Shown here: piece after piece, positions 17,748 through 25,291 of the stretch
Position numbering within the stretch: the stretch's first letter is position 1
Layout of the letters: the number at the start of each line of letters is the position of its first letter
NCBI RefSeq assembly: GCF_049985285.1
Contig: NZ_JBNIEU010000001.1
Location: 186,001-250,000 of the forward strand
DNA: 64,000 bases
Direction: 5' to 3'
DNA from: Aestuariirhabdus sp049985285
GTDB lineage: Bacteria > Pseudomonadota > Gammaproteobacteria > Pseudomonadales > Aestuariirhabdaceae
Made by a program: the position numbers and the translations under genes
The notes under the pieces: generated by a model
Database searches by the model: none
What the model saw: the letters and a program-made list of their open reading frames with translations, nothing else
Told to the model about the DNA's origin: nothing

Positions 17748-18593
17748 ATGACCCCGACCCAGGCAATGACTCAGGATATCGAGCAGACCGTACGCTGGGC
17801 GTTGCAAGAGGATATCGGCAGCGGTGATATCACTGCGGCGCTGATACCTGCGGAGCAGCAAGCCCTGGCGCGCATTATCACACGAGAGGAGGCTGTGATC
17901 TGTGGCGTGGCCTGGGTCAATGAGGTCTTTCGCCAACTCGACCCGACCGTAGAGGTCGAATGGCGGGTTAACGATGGTGAGCAGGTGCCGGCCAACACAG
18001 AGCTGTTTCGCTTGCGGGGCAAAGCCCGCAGCCTGCTCACAGGTGAGCGCTGCGCCCTCAATTTCCTGCAGACTCTCTCCGGCACTTCAACCCTGTGCCA
18101 AGCCTATGCCCGCTTGGTTCACAGCACCAGCGTGCGCCTGCTGGATACCCGCAAAACCCTACCGGGGCTGCGCAGCGCGCAGAAATACGCGGTCACCCAG
18201 GGAGGGTGCTACAACCATCGTATAGGCCTGTTTGATGCCTTTCTGATCAAAGAAAACCACATCAACGCCTGTGGCGGCATCCCCCAGGCCGTCGCGGCTG
18301 CCCGCAATCAGGCCCCCGAAAAACCGGTAGAGGTGGAGGTAGAATCGATTCAGGAGCTGACACTGGCGCTGGCCGCACACGCCGATATCGTGATGTTGGA
18401 TAATTTCAGTCTTGATGGTTTGCGTGAGGCCGTAGCGCTTAACCAGGGCGCTGCCAAACTGGAGGCCTCGGGGGGCATTACCCGCGACACCCTGCTGCGG
18501 ATCGCCCAAACAGGTGTCGACTACATATCCATCGGCGCCCTCACCAAGGACTGCCGAGCGATCGATCTATCGATGCGCCTGCAAGATCTCTAG
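17748..18593 (+). CDS. nadC: Nicotinate-nucleotide pyrophosphorylase (carboxylating)
   Basis: NadC converts quinolinate and PRPP to nicotinate mononucleotide, CO2 and pyrophosphate in de novo NAD synthesis. The 281-residue protein shows the N-terminal EDIGSGDITAALIP block, the catalytic-region motif LLDTRKTLPGLRSAQKYAV, GGCYNHRIGLFDAFLIKENH with active-site Arg, His and Lys residues, and the late LEASGGIT and VDYISIGALTK. Length is normal. It sits between a membrane protease gene and a convergent MscS gene whose stop is only 21 bases away, with no terminator visible in that gap. Confidence 0.95.
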   Translation: MTPTQAMTQDIEQTVRWALQEDIGSGDITAALIPAEQQALARIITREEAVICGVAWVNEVFRQLDPTVEVEWRVNDGEQVPANTELFRLRGKARSLLTGERCALNFLQTLSGTSTLCQAYARLVHSTSVRLLDTRKTLPGLRSAQKYAVTQGGCYNHRIGLFDAFLIKENHINACGGIPQAVAAARNQAPEKPVEVEVESIQELTLALAAHADIVMLDNFSLDGLREAVALNQGAAKLEASGGITRDTLLRIAQTGVDYISIGALTKDCRAIDLSMRLQDL

Positions 18594-18614
18594 CTCTAAT
18601 CCCTGTTCACCCGA

Positions 18615-20948
18615 TTACATATCATCTGCACCACCGTCCTCTGCGCCATCGAGTTTTTGCTGGCGAGCCAGCTCAGCAGCAATAACCGCGGTGGTGGCTG
18701 CTGCGGTCACCTGTTCTACCAGTTTATCCCGCTGCGATGGGGTGTTACTTGCCGGGCTTGTTGGCTCCCCTGGAGACGTTGAGGTGTCGCCAGGCGGATT
18801 AACTGTATCAGCTGGCGGCGAAGAGGTCTCTCCACTTGCGGGCTGGGCAGCGTGCTCATCGGCTTCATCTTCATGGGGTAAGCTCACCCGGACCTCACGG
18901 TGTGCAAAGGTGATCCCCTCCGCCTGTAAAGCATCCCGCACTCGCCTGAAGGCCTCGCGCCGGATAATCCACTGCTCACCGGGTTTGCTGGTGAATTTCA
19001 TCCGCACAATCAAGGCTGATTCCTCTACCCGCATCACGCCCTGGGACTTGAGCGGAAGAATAAAGCTCGGGCCCATCTCTTCGTCTTCGAGCATTGCTTG
19101 CCCGACCCGCTTAATGATTTTTCGTACCTTTTCGATATCGGTGTCGTAAGGCAGGCGCAACTCAAGTTTCATGGTGATCCAGTCACGACTAAGATTCTTA
19201 ACCGTCGCGATCTCGCCATAGGGAATTGTCTGTACCGCCCCCAGGTGATGGCGCAGCCGCATGGAACGCATCGATATCTTCTCAACGGTTCCTCGCAAGC
19301 CTCCGGTTTCAATATACTCACCACGCCTGAAGGCGTCGTCGAGCAAAAAGAAAATTCCGGAAATAACATCCTGTACTAATTTTTGAGCACCAAAGCCTAC
19401 CGCTATCCCCACTACCCCGGCACCCGCAACCAACGGACCGATCTCAATCCCAAGGCTGTGCAGTAGCGTGAGCACAACCACGACCACCAGCACCGACAAA
19501 ATAAAGGTGCGTAACAACGGCAATAAGGTTTCGGTTCGGGTCGCGCCGCCCGCGCCACCCTCTCCTTCCGGAGCGGCATCGGCATCCTCCTCCTCAACCG
19601 GCATATGCTTCTCGATCAGGGTCCGCACCACCTCCCAGGCGATATAGGCAAGAAGCATAATAACCAGCACGTCTCCGACACGCCCCAGTATCAGCTGGCC
19701 GCCACTGCTCTGCATCATATCGAACGAGCCCATGCCCCAGATCTCACTCAGGGTAATCAGCCCAGCTGCCACCAACAACAAGCGGAATCCGTTAAGCACC
19801 ACTGAGACGACCCGAGGCGCGCGCTGGGGGAAGCTACCAGCCTGCAATACCGGTAGCGAAACAATGCGGGTGAGAAGCGCGTAGACCAAGCGGTCCATGA
19901 CTGGAAAAAACACCGTCGTCCACCACAGCAGGCTAATCTTGCTCACAAAAACTTCGTTGTCGATAAAACGATTAAACCCCCAAATAACCCATAACAGGAG
20001 GAGCCAGAACGTCGCCAATACAGGCCAGGACTGGGCCACCATCTGCCGCATCGGCGAGGCAGTCGAGCTCAACCCTTCGGCAAACATCTGGTTAATGGCT
20101 TCGCGTTCCACCCACATTACTGCAACGATAAACAGGGTTCCCAGCAGGACTAAAAACACCATCCCCGCCAATACCAGCTCACGCTGTATACCGATCGCTA
20201 AAAGCAATGAGGATCCATGCACGGTGAGCGCATAGATGAGGGCAAACACCAGCACCCACACGTAAATACGCCTAGCTTGCACACACTCAAGGGGCAGTGG
20301 ACGTATACCTTTGGCCCAAGGCGCCAGAATGGCACGAGCGACTATGCCTACACCGCGAATAGTCACCACAATCGCCAGCACGCTGACCAGCAGTAGCCTG
20401 GGTGGTTCTCCAGAGTCAAAAGCGATCACCGGGACCAGTAGCGCGGGTAGAGTAAACACCACCAGTGCTGTCAGGCTAAATAGTGTTCCGAGGACCAGAT
20501 ACCCGAGGCGAACGTACCAGCGCGACTCCTGCTGCTGCTCCATTTTACTGCGTAGCGGGCCCAGTTTAAGGGTCGCGAGTTTCTCGCAAACCAGGCCGAG
20601 CGCCATCATCAATACCAGCAACCCTCCCAGGCTGGCCAGGGTTTCACCCCCGTCAAAAAAGCTTGCCTGAACCCTGTCGAGCTGCTCCGGAAGCTGCTGG
20701 ATTCCGGATCGTAAGTCATTCAATTCATGCTTAAAACGGTCTATACGGTCATGAACCGACCCGACCATCCCCCCCATCGCGGGGGCTTTTGCGTCGCCCT
20801 GGGTTGTTACAGAGACGGTGACCTCACCGGCGGTCTGCACGGAAACGGTAGAGGAGTCGGTTTCGGTGGCCCCATAGGATGGAGCGGTGAACAGCGACAG
20901 CGCCATTACCAACGCGGCTATAAGCGCCAACTTAGGGTTGAGTATCAT
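18615..20948 (-). CDS. Large MscS-family mechanosensitive channel
   Basis: The 777-residue protein has a signal peptide (to about residue 26), a periplasmic region of about 70 residues with a coiled-coil-like segment, and about ten further hydrophobic segments. The MscS pore and beta domain lie at about 500-690: GPLVAGAGVVGIAVGFGAQKLVQD is the pore helix and GLRGTVEKISMRSMRLR is the start of the beta domain. The extra membrane segments resemble MscM/YbdG-like multi-pass members. The last 80 residues are a low-complexity acidic, Pro/Thr/Ser-rich tail. The likely role is protection against osmotic downshock. It is convergent with nadC. Confidence 0.88.
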   Translation of the reverse strand: MILNPKLALIAALVMALSLFTAPSYGATETDSSTVSVQTAGEVTVSVTTQGDAKAPAMGGMVGSVHDRIDRFKHELNDLRSGIQQLPEQLDRVQASFFDGGETLASLGGLLVLMMALGLVCEKLATLKLGPLRSKMEQQQESRWYVRLGYLVLGTLFSLTALVVFTLPALLVPVIAFDSGEPPRLLLVSVLAIVVTIRGVGIVARAILAPWAKGIRPLPLECVQARRIYVWVLVFALIYALTVHGSSLLLAIGIQRELVLAGMVFLVLLGTLFIVAVMWVEREAINQMFAEGLSSTASPMRQMVAQSWPVLATFWLLLLWVIWGFNRFIDNEVFVSKISLLWWTTVFFPVMDRLVYALLTRIVSLPVLQAGSFPQRAPRVVSVVLNGFRLLLVAAGLITLSEIWGMGSFDMMQSSGGQLILGRVGDVLVIMLLAYIAWEVVRTLIEKHMPVEEEDADAAPEGEGGAGGATRTETLLPLLRTFILSVLVVVVVLTLLHSLGIEIGPLVAGAGVVGIAVGFGAQKLVQDVISGIFFLLDDAFRRGEYIETGGLRGTVEKISMRSMRLRHHLGAVQTIPYGEIATVKNLSRDWITMKLELRLPYDTDIEKVRKIIKRVGQAMLEDEEMGPSFILPLKSQGVMRVEESALIVRMKFTSKPGEQWIIRREAFRRVRDALQAEGITFAHREVRVSLPHEDEADEHAAQPASGETSSPPADTVNPPGDTSTSPGEPTSPASNTPSQRDKLVEQVTAAATTAVIAAELARQQKLDGAEDGGADDM

Positions 20949-21094
20949 CGTTGCTCCTCTACGGGCGAAGGCTGGGCTTGGTGGATATCATTGGTACCTA
21001 GCCAGAGTCCATCCGACCTTCTGGTCGGCTTACCCAATCAGTGGCCCGTTATTCCTTAACGTATTGTTCTTTTGCAGCTCGCGCTATTACCCGC

Positions 21095-21427
21095 TTATTG
21101 CTGCACAGGGTCCAGGCTGCGTATCTCTTGCGCGGCGCGAGAATCGAGTACATTGTTAAAGGAGCGCAACGTAAATTCCACTTCGCTCCAGGTCACCTTA
21201 CCATCACCATTGGCGTCGATCTTATCGACCTGGTCAGCAACAGCGGGGAGCAATTGAGCCGCCGTAGCGTAATCGAGATAACCAGCATTTTTCGTATCCA
21301 GTGACTCAAACTCGACTTTTTTGTTCTCTATAAACTCGTGATCGATAACGGGAGTCCGGGCGGCATAAGTAACACCGCCAAACAATCCAAGGCTTACCAC
21401 CACAAGTAAACGAATTCTTTTAAACAT
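21095..21427 (-). CDS. Small exported EF-hand protein
   Basis: This 110-residue protein has a signal peptide (MFKRIRLLVVVSLGLFGGVTYAA) and two EF-hand-like segments. The second, DANGDGKVTWSE (about residues 78-89), is a canonical calcium loop. The first, DTKNAGYLDYAT (about 51-62), keeps the spacing but is imperfect. The start at 21427 has GGAGA before it; an upstream in-frame ATG at 21517 would add a non-signal sequence. It lies 146 bases downstream from the mscS start on the same strand and 189 bases from cpxA. A calcium-binding role is likely; the partner is unknown. Confidence 0.75.
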   Translation of the reverse strand: MFKRIRLLVVVSLGLFGGVTYAARTPVIDHEFIENKKVEFESLDTKNAGYLDYATAAQLLPAVADQVDKIDANGDGKVTWSEVEFTLRSFNNVLDSRAAQEIRSLDPVQQ

Positions 21428-21616
21428 AGGGGGGGTGTCTCCAGCATATTTGTAGTTATTTACTCGCGATAGGCCGTCGTTCCCTGACCGCCTCAATCTG
21501 TAGAGTGTAATCGACATTCGGCGGTGTGCCTACCCGAGAGTAGAGCTCCGCCCGACATAGCCTGGCTTAAAGGATCGATTGGGGCGGCTGTTCGATTACC
21601 CGCGCCCATCCCCCTG

Positions 21617-23110
21617 TCAGCCTGGATGCTCAGGGGGCAAACGTACCCGCACCCGAAGTCCGGGATACATATTACTGGCGACAATCTCGCCACCGTGGCG
21701 CTCAATCGCCCGACGCGCTATCGCGGTCCCCAACCCCGAACCACTATTTTCCTCTCCACGGGTATCGTCTACGCGATAAAAAGGCTGGAACATCGCTTCG
21801 AGTGAATCTTCAGGCACACCGGGCCCTCGGTCTTCCACATCGATAACAACCCACCCATCGACCACGCTGGCAGCTACGGTTATAGCCTCTTCGGCAGGTG
21901 AAAACCGAATCCCATTGCGGATGATGTTTTCCAGCGCACTACGCAGCGCCTCCCCATCACCTTCAATCGTGCCGGCCCCGGTGCCCTGTAACAGCACTCG
22001 ACAATTGCAGGCTTGGGCCTCGAAATTACAATCATCGACCACCGTACGCAGTAGTTCGTCAAGATCAATGGTTTGATCGGGTTGCGGGCTGCTGTCGATT
22101 CGAGACCACTCAATCACCTGACCAATTAACTGATTGAGCCGTTGTATCTCCCGCTCCGAGCGGTCCAGCTGTCCATCGATTTTGCCTTCACTTTTATTGC
22201 GCGCCAGGGCTAAGGATATCTGCAGTCTGGTCAGGGGCGATCGAAGTTCATGGGATACGTCTCGTAGCAAGCGCTGCTGCCCACTCACCAGTCGCTCCAA
22301 CTGGTCAGCCATTGCATCAAAATCACGCCCTAGCTCTCCAATTTCATCACGTCGGGTGATTAATGGCTCCCCCGCCCTGGAACCGAGGTCTCCGCCGGCA
22401 ATTCGCTGGGCGGCCAACTGTAAATGACGAAGCGGCCGAATCAACGAGGCCGACATCAAACCACTAAACAAGCCCGATACCACAATAGCGATGAGCACCG
22501 CACTTATATGAGTACTACTTGCATATAGAATACGAGCCCCCTGCCACGGAGGCTCCATACTCATCACCACCTTAAACTGCTCACCACCTAACCGAACAAC
22601 TCTGGGACCAACCAGCAGCTGTCCATCAACACGCCGGATTATCGGCTCCGAGCTGCCTCCATGATGATCCATGAAACGCTTCACCTCGGGCGGAGATTCC
22701 GGCAGCAAGGCTTCACCCGAGTCATTAAACAGATAGTGATCAAGTAGTCGGGTCTGGTTCATACGCTCTGCGATCATCCGCAGTCGCTCCTGCGCCGGCA
22801 CCGCGAACTCGCCTCGGGGCACCATTCGCGGTTTCTGCCCTAAGGGAGATGGTGCGCCCTGCAATGGTGGCGCGTGCCTCATGGTATGACCCGCAAATCG
22901 CTCTATGCGCTGGGTTGCGTGATCCAGCTTGGAAAACAAGCTATGGCGCTCTTCACGCAATGCTTCCGGGTCAAGGCTTACGACAATAGTAACCGCCACG
23001 GAACATATAATGACGACCATCGCCAGCCAAAACCAGAAGAAGATCTTCCAAAAAAGACGCTGCACAAACAACGCTGACAATCGCTGGAACACCCTAGCCT
23101 CCCGCGCCAT
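21617..23110 (-). CDS. cpxA: CpxA-like envelope-stress sensor histidine kinase
   Basis: The 497-residue kinase has an N-terminal membrane segment (about 16-40), a periplasmic domain of about 150 residues, a second membrane segment (about 200-222), HAMP, and a transmitter with the phospho-acceptor His in LLRDVSHELRSPLTRLQ. The ATP-binding domain has NIIRNGIRFSP, DRGPGVPE and GSGLGTAIARRA. Its start overlaps the response regulator stop by 17 bases, showing translational coupling. Pairing with a CpxR-like regulator and a Spy/CpxP-like gene supports an envelope-stress role. The periplasmic part differs enough from E. coli CpxA that the signal could be a metal. Confidence 0.82.
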   Translation of the reverse strand: MAREARVFQRLSALFVQRLFWKIFFWFWLAMVVIICSVAVTIVVSLDPEALREERHSLFSKLDHATQRIERFAGHTMRHAPPLQGAPSPLGQKPRMVPRGEFAVPAQERLRMIAERMNQTRLLDHYLFNDSGEALLPESPPEVKRFMDHHGGSSEPIIRRVDGQLLVGPRVVRLGGEQFKVVMSMEPPWQGARILYASSTHISAVLIAIVVSGLFSGLMSASLIRPLRHLQLAAQRIAGGDLGSRAGEPLITRRDEIGELGRDFDAMADQLERLVSGQQRLLRDVSHELRSPLTRLQISLALARNKSEGKIDGQLDRSEREIQRLNQLIGQVIEWSRIDSSPQPDQTIDLDELLRTVVDDCNFEAQACNCRVLLQGTGAGTIEGDGEALRSALENIIRNGIRFSPAEEAITVAASVVDGWVVIDVEDRGPGVPEDSLEAMFQPFYRVDDTRGEENSGSGLGTAIARRAIERHGGEIVASNMYPGLRVRVRLPPEHPG

Positions 23111-23801
23111 TCACGATGTAATAGTAACCGGAGCCGCGCACGGTCTTTAGGCGGGGAGCCCCATCGGGCTTGGCTCCCAATTTACGCCGCACGTTGCTTA
23201 CGTGCATATCAATGGCCCTGTCGTACTGCACCAGGCGGCGATCGAGCGCTAACTCCGTTAACTCCGCCCGAGATATTAGCTCCCCCGCCCGCTCAACCAG
23301 AACCTTCAGCACCACAAATTCGGTCGCGGTAAATTCGATAATCCGGCCACTGCAAGTGACCTCGTGATTAGCAAGATTCAGGTCGAGATCCTCCAGCTGC
23401 AAGCGATGACTATAATCCCCTGGCGTGGATTCAGCGGAGATCTCTACCCGCCTGAGTATCGCTTTTATGCGCGCCACCAGCTCGCGGTGATTGTAGGGCT
23501 TTGGCAAATAGTCATCGGCACCGATCTCCAGTCCGATAATACGATCGACATCGTCACCGCGCGCAGTCAACATCAACACCGGTATATCCGAATGCTTGCG
23601 AACCCGTTTCAACACCTCAAAGCCATTGAGTTTGGGCAGCGTAACGTCTAGCAGCACCAGAGAGTGCCGCCCCTCTATAGCCGCCTCAACGCCCGACTCT
23701 CCATCGTGGACGGCATCGACATCAAAGCCCTCTATTGCCAGGTATTCCACCAGGAGTTCGCAGAGCTCGCGATCGTCATCGATCAGCAACAACCGATTCA
23801 T
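23094..23801 (-). CDS. cpxR: CpxR-like OmpR-family response regulator
   Basis: This 235-residue regulator has a receiver domain (acidic pocket LLIDDDREL, phospho-acceptor Asp52 in LVLLDVTLPKLNG, Lys in DDYLPKPYNHRELVARI) and a C-terminal winged-helix DNA-binding domain with the recognition region RAIDMHVSNVRRKLG. The N-terminal half is very close in pattern to E. coli CpxR. It lies upstream of cpxA with a 17-base overlap, and is separated from the Spy-like gene by a terminator. GTAA-type direct repeats upstream of the Spy-like gene are possible binding sites. Confidence 0.86.
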   Translation of the reverse strand: MNRLLLIDDDRELCELLVEYLAIEGFDVDAVHDGESGVEAAIEGRHSLVLLDVTLPKLNGFEVLKRVRKHSDIPVLMLTARGDDVDRIIGLEIGADDYLPKPYNHRELVARIKAILRRVEISAESTPGDYSHRLQLEDLDLNLANHEVTCSGRIIEFTATEFVVLKVLVERAGELISRAELTELALDRRLVQYDRAIDMHVSNVRRKLGAKPDGAPRLKTVRGSGYYYIVNGAGG

Positions 23802-23827
23802 TGTTTCACCTTTTTATACAACGAAAA

Positions 23828-23856
23828 GAAACAGAAGCCCTTAAGGCTTCTGTTTC
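23828..23856 (-). terminator. Strong terminator between the Spy-like gene and cpxR
   Basis: A perfect 12-bp stem (GAAACAGAAGCC / GGCTTCTGTTTC) with a 5-base loop is followed on the minus strand by TTTTCGT. It ends transcripts of the Spy-like gene before cpxR, so abundant periplasmic protein can be made with reduced read-through into the regulator pair. Confidence 0.85.
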
Positions 23857-23907
23857 CATATAGTTGGCCAGTGTCTCACCGTTGTGCTGCATAGGGAACC
23901 GCCCCGA

Positions 23908-24477
23908 TCAGCTCTCCGGTATTTGGTTGCAACCCGGGCCAAACCCTCGGCCCATACCATAACCCTGTTTCATGCCATGGCCATCGCCCATACCATAACC
24001 CGCCCCGGGGCCGCCTTTAAATCCACGGTGATGAATACCAAAACCCGCACCTTTCCGGCCCGGCATCGCTGCCCTCTGCTCGTCGGTCAGGATCGCTCCC
24101 ATAGCAGCATGGTGGGCCTCACGCATCGCCTGCATATCCTTGTAGAAACTCTCCTGTTTCTCCTGGGTCAGATCGTATTTTTTGAACAGCGCGGCACGTT
24201 GCTCCTGATGGCTCTCCATCAGTGTAGCCATTTGTTGCTTCTGGTCATCGTCCAGACCCATTCTCTGCGCCATCGCCTCGACTCTACGCTCACGCATATA
24301 CTCCTCGGCCTTTAGCTTTTGCTCATCGGTTAAATCAAGAGCCTGGTACAAGTTCCCCATTTGACCACCATGCATACCGTAGCCGCCCATCATGCCGCCA
24401 CCAAACCCTCCAGGCTGCGCCAGCGCGATCGCCGCGCCACCCAACAGAACCGGTGCTAATAACCAACGCATTTTCAT
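23908..24477 (-). CDS. Spy/CpxP family periplasmic protein (LTXXQ motif)
   Basis: This 189-residue exported protein has a short signal peptide ending after ALAQ and an all-helical core typical of Spy/CpxP. LDLTDEQKLK (about residue 50) is the first LTxxQ-like motif and AILTDEQRAAMPG the second. The ends are rich in Gly, Met and His (GGFGGGMMGGYGMHGG near the N terminus; repeated GYGMG-type units near the C terminus), suggesting copper or other metal binding. Spy-type proteins are periplasmic chaperones; CpxP dampens CpxA. The ATG at 24477 has GGAGA at good spacing; an ATG 6 bases upstream is possible. Confidence 0.85.
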   Translation of the reverse strand: MKMRWLLAPVLLGGAAIALAQPGGFGGGMMGGYGMHGGQMGNLYQALDLTDEQKLKAEEYMRERRVEAMAQRMGLDDDQKQQMATLMESHQEQRAALFKKYDLTQEKQESFYKDMQAMREAHHAAMGAILTDEQRAAMPGRKGAGFGIHHRGFKGGPGAGYGMGDGHGMKQGYGMGRGFGPGCNQIPES

Positions 24478-24561
24478 GATCATTCTCCCTGTGTATGAAA
24501 CTGTTTACTGCTTTCAGTATCCAGTCTAGGAGCAGACGCCTATAGCGTGGTTATGGGCTTG

Positions 24562-24585
24562 GTAAGGGTTTTGTAAGTATGTAAA
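24562..24585. promoter_or_regulatory. Candidate CpxR-binding direct repeats
   Basis: Three GTAA-type pentamers occur in line: GTAAG at 24562-24566, GTAAG at 24573-24577, and GTAAA at 24581-24585. The known CpxR site is two GTAAA units separated by 4-8 bases; the first two here are 6 apart. They lie 85-110 bases upstream of the Spy-like gene, a sensible place for an activator. Confidence 0.5.
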
Positions 24586-24622
24586 AAGAGGGCGCAGTAT
24601 AGGGACGCCCAATGTCGGCCAA

Positions 24623-24802
24623 TTAACCACTAGTGGCCATCGCCGTTAGCGCGCGCTCTATTATCGCCTGTACTGCAGGGTCGATCAGCCTGCTGCAGAT
24701 TAGCCACTCGCCAGCCATAGAGGTAGCGACACCACCTGCCTCATTAATCGCCCTAATCGCGGATAGGCAGATTGGGGGCAATACATCGGCTTGACCTATG
24801 TG
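24623..24802 (-). other. Unassigned short open frame, possible gene remnant
   Basis: About 59 codons are open on the minus strand, ending at TAA (24625-24623). There is no ATG near the open end; internal ATGs exist but without a good ribosome site. The translation includes SAIRAINEAGGVATSMAGEW and then DPAVQAIIERALTAMA, a protein-like pattern vaguely like the C-terminal end of inositol-monophosphatase-family enzymes (EAGG near the end of the fold). It overlaps the merR promoter. It may be a decayed gene fragment or chance; I cannot decide from sequence alone. Confidence 0.15.
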
Positions 24803-24821
24803 TTACACCGAGGTTTACACT
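24791..24821 (+). promoter_or_regulatory. MerR-type metal-responsive promoter with 19-base spacer
   Basis: TTGACC (24791-24796) and TACACT (24816-24821) are separated by 19 bases, the overlong spacer typical of promoters activated by MerR-family DNA distortion. The spacer includes the short palindrome GTGTTACAC and an outer ACCT...AGGT dyad. It drives merR and, through gene overlap, the copper ATPase, so the operon is probably autoregulated. Confidence 0.75.
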
Positions 24822-24847
24822 GAGAGTCCACAGAGCAGGAGAACCTC

Positions 24848-25291
24848 GTGAGAGTCAGCGACATAGCACGCAAAGCCCAGGTAACACCGGAAACGGTTCG
24901 CTTCTACGCACGTAAAGGGCTGCTCCATGCCGAGCGTGATCCGAGCAATGGCTACCAGCAGTTTAACAACGAAGCCCTACACCAGCTGCGCTTTATTCAG
25001 CAGGCCCGTACCCTCGGCTTCAGTCTCGATGAAATACAGCAGATTCTTCACCACCAGCACAGTGCCAGCTCTCCCTGCCCCATGGTGCGCGAGCTGCTTA
25101 GTAAACGAGTGCCAAAGGTGCGACAGCAGATCAACGAGCTGCAGACCCTACTTGCGCGCATGGAACAGGCACTCGAAAGTTGGCAGCAGATGCCCGACGG
25201 ACTCCCCGACGGAGATACTATCTGCCGTCTGATAGAACACTGGGACACCGGTAACAACGACACGATGAAGGAGGAAACTTCCCATGGCTAG
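24848..25291 (+). CDS. MerR-family heavy-metal-responsive regulator
   Basis: The 147-residue regulator begins at GTG 24848, with AGGAG about 8 bases before. The N-terminal winged helix reads ARKAQVTPETVRFYARKGLL, followed by the dimerisation helix. Cys77 (in SSPCPMV) occupies the position that is Cys in divalent-metal sensors such as ZntR and Ser in CueR. The only other Cys is 126 (TICRLIEHW). The CueR-type C-x7-C copper loop is absent. The gene overlaps the Cu+ ATPase gene by 8 bases, so copper is the expected signal even though the Cys layout does not match CueR. Confidence 0.88.
   Translation: MRVSDIARKAQVTPETVRFYARKGLLHAERDPSNGYQQFNNEALHQLRFIQQARTLGFSLDEIQQILHHQHSASSPCPMVRELLSKRVPKVRQQINELQTLLARMEQALESWQQMPDGLPDGDTICRLIEHWDTGNNDTMKEETSHG

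Larger units (their letters stand above)
24484..24847. other. Divergent regulatory region between the Spy-like gene and merR
   Basis: These 364 bases hold the candidate CpxR repeats near the left side and the MerR-type promoter on the right. Between them is a minus-strand open frame (24623-24802) of about 59 codons without a convincing start, listed separately. No terminator or repeat family is visible. Confidence 0.5.
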
